A stretch of 64,000 bases of DNA, taken from the NCBI GenBank assembly GCA_026874595.1, contig CM049320.1, forward strand, positions 37,482,214 to 37,546,213, read 5' to 3'. Below the pieces are notes generated by a model, which made no database searches, was not told the DNA's origin, and was given only the letters and a program-made list of their open reading frames with translations. The translations under genes and the position numbers were made by a program. Below are positions 49,701 to 58,387 of the stretch, in pieces. Source of the stretch: Sipunculus nudus (Eukaryota; Annelida; Sipuncula; Golfingiida; Sipunculidae). Positions within the stretch are counted from its first letter, which is position 1. Each line of letters starts with the position of its first letter.

Positions 49701-50355
49701 CCTTTATGTAAAATATCTTCATTATTGTCATGTAAACCATTTGAGACAAGCCAAAAATCTAATCTGCAGCGAATATCTGGGTTCTTTCTACGCCAGGTAT
49801 ATCTTTTCCGGTCAGGGTATCTCTGCCGCCAAAAATCTGATAAATTGAAGGTTCCATTTTTTTCTGCAATGATATCTTTAACTGCTTGTTAATTTTCCAT
49901 TGTAATACCATTCTTATCCATATCTCCCCCAAGAAAAATGTTACAACCCTTTTCTGTAAAGAATTCAGCCATAACTTGTTTCAATTTAGAAAAAATATCG
50001 TTTTCGTTCACCATATCTATAAATATTTATCAGAATAAAGCGACTACCTAAAATAGTACAATCTAGCATTATTATTCGACCTTTTTCATCAAAGTATGAA
50101 TTTTTTACTATTATATCAAGCTCATTACGATTAATATCGCAACCCCTCTACTGTGTCTAGTTCCATGAGAATAGAACATTCATCCAAATATGTTCCAAAT
50201 GTTTAGAGCTGCAAGTTTCTTGAAAAAAAGTGATATCGATACATTTTGTATGTAAAATTCTGAACAAACCTCTTCTTTTCCTTGTTTTGTTTAAACCCCG
50301 GATATTTAATGTTTTCATTTTCATGTTACGATTACCAAAGTTTTTCATTTTATGT
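46769..50355 (-). pseudogene. L1/Tx1-like LINE ORF2 (endonuclease and reverse transcriptase), decayed
   Basis: Minus strand. It starts MKTLNIRGLNKTRKRRGLF, then FFQETCSSKHLEHIW (endonuclease), and FLGGDMDKNGIT near 49,950 (GGDxN). The RT is the best kept part, open at 48,855-48,244: RPISLFNTDHQILSKALANR, DQAGFIKGLHITDV, LAIDFRKAFDSLEW (first catalytic Asp), ERGVRQGDPLSTYLF. The YADDV box follows a stop at about 48,240. Then GLHINKKKKKTEGLWLG, and the C-terminus ends HLYWSCTHIISVWTSFLEWF near 46,900 with a stop at 46,769. Frameshifts, stops and an internal 106-bp duplication show it is dead. RGVRQGDPLS and the FRKAFDSLEW wording place it with L1/Tx1-type LINEs. Confidence 0.88.
48794..48978. 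repeat. 106-bp direct duplication inside the LINE
   Basis: 48,794-48,871 and 48,900-48,978 are nearly identical (ATTGCCTGTCTTTGTGTTAC through TAATATTTTGTCCAAAA), separated by about 28 bp. The duplication lies just upstream of the open RT frame and disrupts it. Confidence 0.85.
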
Positions 50356-50932
50356 TCATTGCTTTCCAAGTAACCAGTATTGACCACTGTTTCAAAATAT
50401 TCCAGTTCAAAACAAACCTGAATGCACAAAGATTAAACACAAATATTAACCCATTAAATACACACACTTTGCCTTTGTCCATACCCTACTACAGGGCAAA
50501 AATAGTAACACCTAACACAAAAATATTTAAGAGGCTTACTCCCGCTGGTTTTCCCCGAGACGTGGTCAGCTCTTACACAACTAGGCTGCCCAGTCCAATT
50601 GACAACGTTATGGTCATTCATAGATGGTCTCTCCTTATCCATCCAGGCAGAACTAGTCCGCCTAATTATATCAGTTCTGTCTGAAGGTGCACATGAACTT
50701 TAAACTATTGGACCCAGTCACCTGGCGCCCTGTTATGTTATGATTTAAAGTTTATATCATGTTTATGAGCAACTGGAAATAGTTCATTATTTTCATTAAT
50801 AATAATTCATTAATTTGACAAGTTTTATAGAAATGTAATTTTCAATAGATATTAATATGCAGTTTTACCTTAATTATTCAGACTAATTTAAGTCCATATT
50901 TGTGTGTAACAGTCTCTGAAGGGTCCTTGTGT

Positions 50933-51640
50933 TCATAATATGGAGATTTCGTCCCTCTTCTGTTTTTCCCCATCACCGTCCATCGATTGTCCATGCAAGC
51001 TGCACTTTCTCATGTTTTTTTTCGCTTGTAGTAATTTAAATCTTTTGTCAGTCAAATCTTCAACAAAAACAATGCCAGTTCCTTTAAGCTGTTTTCTCTT
51101 GGTTAACACAGACTGTCTTATAGAGTAGCTCACAATATGGCACGATTGCCGTTCTTTTTTCCGACCCTATGTTGCCTGTCTATCATCCATGGTTCAATGT
51201 TTACACCTATCTTTGTGAATATATCACTGTTTTTCTCTCAATGTTTCACCTTCTTCTTCTGTTAAACCTATAATCCTGATACGGGAATAGGTATACACCA
51301 GCAGTGAGTGACCTGTGAACGCGGTTCAGATTTATTCCTGAATTTTTACATATGTTTGGAGGTAAAAAGTAAAAATATGGTGGTATCATTCAGATTTTCT
51401 TTGAGCTCTGACACTTTCTTAAAGCTCCCTATTTTCTTCTAACGTCTTTTTGTCTTTCATCATCGGTATCATGTTCTTGCTTACGCGAGTAATAACTCAC
51501 TTCAGGTCAGTTTGTATCGATTCACCCTGACATGTTCTTTCGCAAACGCAAGTCTGACACACAAAATAATTCCCCGTAGACTGCTCAATCATTTCCACGT
51601 GCTGGTTAAAATCCCAGTCTCGACCCAAAAAATAAAACAA
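50933..51640 (-). pseudogene. L1-like LINE ORF1 remnant
   Basis: Minus-strand traces: YSRIRIIGLTEEEGET (typical of the ORF1 RNA-binding domain entry), FTKIGVNIEPWMIDRQHRVG, then KRKQLKGTGIVFVEDLTDKR and FKLLQAKKN (C-terminal domain), stopping at 50,933. Frames shift between these blocks. It lies 5' of ORF2 in the same orientation and completes the two-ORF layout of an L1/Tx1-type element. Confidence 0.75.
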
Positions 51641-51969
51641 TACAACATAGCCCTTTTAGCTGAAGCCAGTCATGAAACATCCATTTAGAGAACTCCTGAT
51701 TATTTACCTTCTGCATGTACAATATGTTGACCAAACTGACACGAAACGTTCTGTGACAGGGAACATGCATCGCAACTCAAAGTACCGTTTGCAGATATAT
51801 ATAGTATGCTGACTGTTACACCACAGGGGATTTGAACTTCCAGGTTCTTTTCAGTCAGTGAAAACAACCGAAAGACGGGAGATTACACACACGCAATGTA
51901 TACTCCAAATATACAATTAAAGACAGTTGTACGTTAACAAGAAAATATAACAAATAAATGTGTACTTAC

Positions 51970-52036
51970 AGATCACTGGCGGAAGGGGGGTTGTCAACAT
52001 CACAAGTAATAATAATCCTACAGTCCTATTTGACAT
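51970..52036 (-). CDS. Signal-peptide first exon of an unidentified secreted or membrane protein
   Basis: Minus strand: ATG at 52,036 reads MSNRTVGLLLLVMLTTPLPP then VIC across the junction, with donor GATCT|GTAAGTA at 51,969. It is a 67-bp coding segment in phase 1. The pattern (short n-region with Arg, hydrophobic LLLLVML core, small or polar residues, then a phase-1 intron) is a classic first exon of extracellular proteins. The promoter signals at 52,524-52,558 point the same way. The LINE at 46.8-51.6 kb would lie in intron 1. Later exons were not securely found. Confidence 0.5.
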
Positions 52037-52570
52037 TGTATATTCGCACTGCATTTCACCTCTAGCGAAAGGCCTTCACGCAGAACAAGCGTTATCAGTC
52101 CGTGGATACAGATCAAGCGTTAATCCACAAATGTTCTGTGTTAGACCCCTCTGTCTACGGCTCCTACTATTTTAGTTGCACTCATCTACCACTTTCCGGC
52201 TGTCTGATACCGAGTAAACTCTCACTGGCGAATCTCAGCACCGTTACAGTATACCTTGTTACTGGGAGCACTCTACACGAGTAGAATTGCCTGTCCATTA
52301 GCAATTATCACTACAGTCTCTGCAGTACTGCACACATCATCAGAAGACGGCTCCCGAAGACTAGACTGTCATGAAACTATGACGCTACAGCTCCACAAGG
52401 CTCACCGAAGAAAAACAGACCAGCCGATTGGACTGCTTGAAACTTACCCGGTCAAGCTCCACTCTCAAAGCGACCCGGATCTTCTGTCGACAACCGTCCA
52501 CTCTCGAGTTTTGTCCTGGTTCCTGACGTCACAAGTCCCGCCAGACTCCTCCGCCAATCAGCACCACTAT
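52037..52570 (-). promoter_or_regulatory. CRE/CCAAT/GC-box promoter and 5' UTR of the signal-peptide gene
   Basis: Reading the minus strand: CTGATTGGCGG (CCAAT box, 52,554-52,558), GGCGGGAC (GC box, about 52,535-52,542) and TGACGTCA (CRE, 52,524-52,531) lie within 35 bp. They are followed by about 480 bp of GC-elevated sequence before the ATG at 52,036. A 130-codon open frame on the opposite strand (52,256-52,648) is probably a by-product of this composition. Confidence 0.45.
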
Positions 52571-53062
52571 CCAACTGTTCCGCTGTCACAAACATCAAAT
52601 TACAGTGGACACATTCCCGGGCAAAATTCTTGTGTAAAACCATTCTAAACGAAATACACAGACAGACATAGTCATGTTGGAGCCAGCTAAACAACTCCAC
52701 CTAAAGATCGGCTCTTCACAACTTAAGAAATAAACATCAAAGGTGTTGGTGGCCTATACTGATCATCAAATCTCTTAGATTTCGATATCAAACAAGATAC
52801 TACTCCCGACTGAGTTTCACACACTTATGGCTAAACTTAATTTTACATACAAGAAAATAATAGTCTGCAAAAAAAATTATCTGTTCATGCTCTCTATATC
52901 TAAATATATATACAAAAAAGTCACAGTCCCCTGGTGACACTGACTACTCAAACACAGCAGATTCTGTCATGAGAAACACACTTCAGGCAAAATCCCAGGA
53001 CCAGGTCAATTAGAAGGATGCGGGTTTACTTCGCTCTTAATATCTTGCCCATGTTTATTGTG

Positions 53063-53102
<40 letters not shown>
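53063..53102. repeat. (ATT)n microsatellite
   Basis: Uninterrupted ATT run. An (AT)n run follows at 53,119-53,140, directly abutting the MITE. Confidence 0.95.
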
Positions 53103-53103
<1 letters not shown>

Positions 53104-53140
53104 ACGAATAATATGCATTATATATATATATATATATATA

Positions 53141-53799
53141 TGTTACAGGCAAACTGTGTGATCAGTCATTACGTGAAATGACTGAAATTTTTAGGCATTA
53201 CACGTAGTGACTGTTTCACTTAGGCATTTCTTGAAATGACTATAATTTCCAGGCATTACATGTAATCAATGAAATTTTGTGATCAGTATTACATTTGCCT
53301 GAAGTGGTTTAGGCAAATAGTGTAACAACATAATCTTAATTCCATGTGTGCTTTTTTACAATAGTCAGCTTACTCTGTTCATGTATCGTATTGAGATAAA
53401 CGTTTTAAAATGTGGACTATGTAGCGGTAGATAGTGGTATAATAGACTCATATAGTGAAAAACAGTGTAAACGGAACGACTTAGTACTCATTGTAGATTA
53501 GCAGTGCTTGATATGTAGTTCTTATAGGTGCTCCTGCTCAATAGCTCTGTTTTAGTGCATTAATCATTGAAAAAGCAGCAAAAAGTCAAACCAATTTTCA
53601 GCCAACAATGTGCTTCGTCTTTCAGCAGTATTATACGTACCAAATAGAAATCGGGCATTTCGCTTCCCAGTCATTATACGTTATGCCTGGAAAGGTTAGT
53701 GATTTCGTGAAATACATCGGTGAAACAGTTATTACGTGTAATGCCTGAAAACTTTTACCCATTTCACGTAATGCCTGATTACATAGTTTGCCTGTAACA
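53141..53799. mobile_element. MITE with about 80-bp terminal inverted repeats starting TGTTACAGGCAAACT
   Basis: The left end TGTTACAGGCAAACTGTGTG and the inverted right end agree over about 80 bp. Each TIR holds nested half-palindromes (AGGCATTAC, CATTACGTGAAATG, TTACACGTA). The element is 659 bp, the interior has no ORF, and both flanks are ATATAT, so the target duplication cannot be resolved. The TGTTACA terminus recalls integrase-type (TG...CA) ends, but I cannot assign a superfamily. Confidence 0.85.
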
Positions 53800-54254
53800 T
53801 ATATATTAATTCGAATTCTTACCTTGCCTCTAAGGTTATTTGATATAAAAATTTATTTTTTTAAAGGTTTCGATTATAAAATGCATTTTACAAAGAAATA
53901 CAAGATATAACTATAGGACCTCAAGCATTCATTTAATAATATTGTCAGAAAAGGAACCTAGTAAAATTCAAGTCAAATTCGTTACTTTGCAGTTAAAACC
54001 TGCAACATGTCAGGTGACAAGATCTTGACAATATCATTGACTATCAGGCCTAGAATGACTAACAAGTATGTTGTCTTTCCGAAAAAGGTATGTATAATCA
54101 GGTTTAATAGTTAGCTAGTTTCCAACACAATTTTGAAAACATCTCGCAGAACAGCTACATCCCTCTAGCAATTAAGGTCACACAGCACAGGGTGATGTTT
54201 TACAACAGAGCGCTCTCCTTGTACAGGGACTACTGCATCTGCGGGCCTTGAGTA

Positions 54255-54482
54255 TGTAATCTTCCCTATTGCTATGTCATACGACCATAGAACCTCCGAA
54301 AGGCACAATCGTTTGAGAGTGACACTCGCCTTTCGGGCATGACCTTCCCATTAAACCTGCAGAGCGCTCACTATGAATGGGGACCGACCGTGAGAAATCT
54401 AACCGCCTCAGATGAAAAGATAACTCACGATCCACCAGCTTTCAGTTCTGTGCTCTACCCCCGAGCAAGAGAATCCGGTATC
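54255..54482 (-). mobile_element. tRNA-derived SINE, copy 2 (inverse orientation)
   Basis: The minus strand reads ACCGGATTCTCTTGCTCGGG then GGTAGAGCACAG, and further on GCGCTCTGCAGGTTTAATGG and GAAGGTCATGCC. This is the same word order as the copy at 31,104 (ACCGGCTTTTGTGG, GGTAGAGCACAG, CTCTGCAGGCTTAATGGGAAGG). Diverged, but clearly the same family. Confidence 0.65.
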
Positions 54483-55289
54483 AAATGAAAATACATTAAC
54501 AATTCAGTACCACAAGCGTTTCTAAATATGTCGAAAAGTTTCAAATTGTTTGTAATTTTCCGAACTATAAGGAATAAGTCATGTTCGTATACACGAAAAT
54601 AAAAACAAAGTAAATTTTTCATAATCTACAGATGATAGTACCATTCAGTCACAGTTCATGGAAATGCATGTAGAGAAACCTGTTCAATTGGGCAATTTCT
54701 GCTGAAATTTAGTGAGGTCTTAAAAATACATGACAAAAGGAATCGATACAGATGCCATTAAAAATATCAAAATTGATACAGAAACATGTATATCAAAATT
54801 GTATAGAGAATAATAGGGCGAATTCTTAAACAAATTTATGTTTCTAATGAGTAAATTTAGATCTAGTTTAGAAAAATCATGTATTCATATAGATTATGAT
54901 TAGATGTATATTCATACAAGTGCTGAAGCATTTCGTTACATTTTTTCGTGTTTTAAATTGATATTTACCAAATTACCATTCTTTTGTAACATTTTTATCC
55001 AGGCAGGCAATATTAACTAAATTCCAATACAGTGTTGACTTTGTGTATTTCTTCACTTTAAAGCCATTAATATTGTTCATATGCTACATCTCATAACTTC
55101 ACATTAAAGAAGGACTCTTCTTGGTGTTACAGAGTTTGTTTGGCCAAAGTTTTCCATTGAAATATCTATACAGGTGTCCAGTTAATTCCTTGCAGTTTCT
55201 ACTTCATAAAATATTTAAGATAAACATTTATAGTCATACCTCCTGTCATTTGCATATTTCCTTTCTTTGTATCAATGCCTGTTTTTTTT

Positions 55290-55325
55290 GGGGGGGGGGG
55301 GGGGTGGGGGGTGGGGGGGCGGGGG
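55290..55325 (+). repeat. G-rich run with T/C interruptions
   Basis: Five G tracts of 5 or more separated by single T or C. This could form G-quadruplexes. Confidence 0.85.
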
Positions 55326-55437
55326 TATGACCGAAGCAAAATCTTTTATAAATGGCCTTTAAAAAGGAGTATACTGAGATATAATACTTAAAAGCGCTCA
55401 TTATATTATTGAATCATGTCATAAGCGTTTTACATAT

Positions 55438-55640
55438 ATGTAAAAGCATATCATCATTTGTCCTATATTTCACATAAAATACTAAATAGGTATATATTTT
55501 ACTTAAAAATAAAAACATATCATCAGTAGTCCTGTAATTTCACATAAAATACTAAATAGGTATATATTTTACATACATAAAAAAAACATCAGTAGTCCAA
55601 TAATTATTACACATAAAATACTAAATAGGAATATCTCCTA
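55438..55640. repeat. About 75-bp tandem repeat, three units
   Basis: Units share CATCAGTAGTCCNNTAAT, CACATAAAATACTAAATAGG and TATATATTTTAC, starting near 55,447, 55,519 and 55,588. Confidence 0.8.
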
Positions 55641-55694
55641 AAAATATAATACTAGTTATTATTAAAAGAAACCACACAGTGTTGTGTAAAATAT

Positions 55695-56347
55695 TTAAAA
55701 CTTATACTCAAGATTGTAAGACCTACAAAATAAAAATGTTTTCAAACTAGCTTTAAAAATATCAATTGTTGCACTATTTTTTACATATACTGGGATATTA
55801 TTCCAGTGTCTTGGCCCTGCATATCGAAATGATGATGTTTTCACTTGCTCTAGGTAAGCCTTCAGTACTGGCAGCTTTTTATTATTTTGTGATCTGAGTG
55901 ACCTCCCATGATTATAGTCTAGTAATGATTGCAGATATCTTGGTGCTGTTCCATTAATACATTGGTATTCAAAAATTAACACCTTATAGTCTATCCTGTC
56001 TCTGACTGATTTTCAGCCAGTGAAGCTCTTGCATAAATGATGAAATCTTATCATATTTCTGCACACCGCAAATTGTACGCGCAGCTCTGTTCTGCATCAA
56101 TTGTAACTTGAATACATAGCATCCATGTGCCCCTAAAAGCAAACTGTTACAATAGTCGATACGACTGATAACTAAATCCTGTACTACTATTTTGATGGTC
56201 TCCCTTGATAGTATTGATCGTATCCTGTTAATATTCTTGAAAGTTAAATAAGTACTACTGCAGATTCTCTTTACGTGTTCATGACGCGTCATATGTTTAT
56301 CAATGTAATATCCAAGATTTCTTACAGATATAAAGGAAACGATGCCT
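55695..56347 (-). pseudogene. 5'-truncated LINE, C-terminal end of reverse transcriptase ORF
   Basis: Minus strand: NLGYYIDKHMTRHEHVKRI, then LVISRIDYCNSLLLG, LQLMQNRAARTICGVQKYD, and after a single frameshift near 55,983, FEYQCINGTAPRYLQSLL, SFRYAGPRHWNNIP and a stop at 55,695. This is the post-palm region shared by CR1/jockey-like LINEs. Homology stops abruptly near 56,347, the usual 5' truncation of a LINE copy. Only one frameshift suggests that it is fairly young. Confidence 0.85.
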
Positions 56348-56628
56348 TTAGCTGTTGAACTAGAGCAAGGAAAAGAGAATTATATGACCAGAAACACTCT
56401 TTCATATCTCATATATATGTTTTAAATGAAATAGGAATGAGTAAACCATTCCCTGACCCGTGCCATTATATTATACATAATACATTTTTTAGGGTAAATG
56501 AGTAAAAATAATATTTTAAAAGCAAATTTGAAATATCCAAATTCAATATCAGATCAAGATTGATTCTTCTTTCTTCCCCACCCCACTGATATTCTTTTCG
56601 GTTGCTTGTCTGGGAGACAGTGAAAGAG

Positions 56629-56840
56629 CAGAAGCGGATCCAGGGGGGGGGGGGGGGGTCCAGGGGGCCGGACCCCCCCTTTTTCACCCGAAGCAACCTT
56701 TTTTAAGGGGTTTTAGACGTAATTTTGCGGCCTGGACCCCCCCCCCCCCATTTTCCAGACCTGATGACATTTTGTTTAGGATTTTCATTTGTCCTACTGG
56801 GTTGGACCCCCCCTTTTCCTTAATCCTGGATCCGCCCCTG
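56629..56840. mobile_element. Small MITE with CAGGGGCGGATCCAGG-type inverted ends
   Basis: The left CAGAAGCGGATCCAGG and right CCTGGATCCGCCCCTG are inverted copies flanked by AAGAG on both sides. The interior is a series of GGACCCCCCC/GGGGGGTCC blocks, including a 16-G run (56,643-56,658) and a 13-C run (56,737-56,749). Short open frames here come from the repeats. Confidence 0.75.
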
Positions 56841-56849
56841 AAGAGCCTT

Positions 56850-58205
56850 AATATTTGAGTTTGTTGCACCCCCTTAAAATTAAGTTTGGTCATGATATTT
56901 GTTAGAAGATTTTTAACTTTCACGTGAGACCGATTATCACTTTATATCATTACTTTTAATGAAGTAACAGGCAATTTTATAACATGACTCCTTGTTTTAA
57001 TTGCGCCAAAACCAGTGAATTACAATAGAAATAGCTTAAGTCAATAAAGTAATTAATCCCACAGAAATCGGTATCAAGCAAAAGAAAGCGATTTGTAACA
57101 TTAACACAACGTATAATAGGGATGATTATTATTTTTGTTTTTTTTCATTTAGAACTTTAAGATATAGTTGTCCGTTTCAACTGATGTAGTGCTAAATTTC
57201 TTATTAGTTTGGTTTTATCTTTCAGTTGCTTCATCCTAAAAGAAGCAATAAATCCTTTCCCGAATGAAAACTTGATGCAGTAAAAGGCAAATAGAGAAAA
57301 CATATACATCCATTTAAGAGAAAAGGAAATACATACTAAGGAATTATTGTTTTACTGTCATATACTAAATACCGATGTTAAATTAATTTTCAGTTGTACG
57401 TTAAGTCAACTATGACTTCATCATTCCTTATTTCGTATAGATATCGCTTCCTTGAAATCGGCACATACATATACAAATAGGTTTGTCGGACTTATAATTT
57501 ACTGCTGTTGTAATGAAAGAATGGCAAAATAAATGACGGAGGAAGAAAGAATTACAGAGGAATAGTTAGAAAGAGATTAATTCTATGTCAGTATGTATAT
57601 TTAATTTCTCATTAATATAGTAAAGTAATTTTAAGCTAGTAGTTGTGTGGCTTAAACTTGTGTTACTTATTTACACGGCAAAATCCGTTCTTAAAATAAC
57701 ATCCAGGAATAGAATGTATCAAGATTAAATAAAATTTACATGGTTAAATTAAATTACAAAAAGAAAATGTTGAGGCCTGCAATGCTAAACCCAGGTTTTT
57801 GTCAATCCAATTATGGGGCTATCACTCATAAAATAATTTTAAAGGACTTAATGGTTGATTCACAACATGTCTTCGGAGTTATATCTTTTTTTAATTTCAA
57901 ACATCACTCCATTATTCTTCCAATGAAACATTAACATCAGTTATTTTTTATGAAAATTAAAAATTAATAAATATTTCACCTCTGATATATCGGAAAAACC
58001 TCTGTTTAACTGACCTAACTCGTATTATAAAACAAATTTTAAATATCAATGCATTATACTGACATTAGAAGAATAAAAAATTATTTATATTTGGAGAGAA
58101 CGATCTTAACCGATATGTAGAAAACCTGTTGTAAATTAACTTGAAATTCTAACAAAAACAGTAATGTCTACATAATATAAGGTTTGAATTGCCGTGCTAG
58201 TCTGT
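56850..58205. other. Gene-free AT-rich stretch
   Basis: No exon or element recognised. A short 64-codon frame at 57,740 lacks support. Confidence 0.5.
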
Positions 58206-58210
58206 ATATT

Positions 58211-58387
58211 TGAGTAAGTGAAGTAGATATATGATACCTTTATGTAGACTAGCTGGTGTTGTCACTCTTGACACAAGCTTTCGGGGATGCACCTGAAGAA
58301 GGGGGCTGCAACCCCGAAAGCTTGTCTCAAGAGTGACAACACCAGCTAGTCTACATAAAGGTATCATATATCTACTTCACTTACTCA
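58211..58387. repeat. Nearly perfect 76-bp-arm hairpin, possible Penelope-type terminus
   Basis: Arms 58,211-58,286 and 58,312-58,387 are inverted copies with a single mismatch (58,272); the loop is 25 nt. At the apex is CCTGAAGA, then GGGGGCTGCAACCCC, then GAAAGC. The CTGAAGA-stem-GAAA layout resembles the conserved core of hammerhead ribozymes known from Penelope-like retroelements. However, a matching stem I (GTGC after the cleavage site) is not present, so activity is doubtful. Arms this similar imply a recent inverted duplication. Confidence 0.85.

Noticed and set aside
51825-51860. GTTCAAATCCCCTG on the minus strand, resembling a box B
   Set aside because: T-stem does not pair properly and there is no box A upstream.
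52256-52648. 130-codon plus-strand frame
   Set aside because: Longest free-standing frame outside the LINEs, but no domain, and it lies antisense over the promoter/5' UTR of the signal-peptide exon. GC-raised composition explains its length.
58287-58340. Functional hammerhead ribozyme at the hairpin apex
   Set aside because: The CTGAAGA and GAAA core is present, but the bases after the expected cleavage point do not pair with GCAC before CTGAAGA, so stem I is missing. Kept only as a finding.
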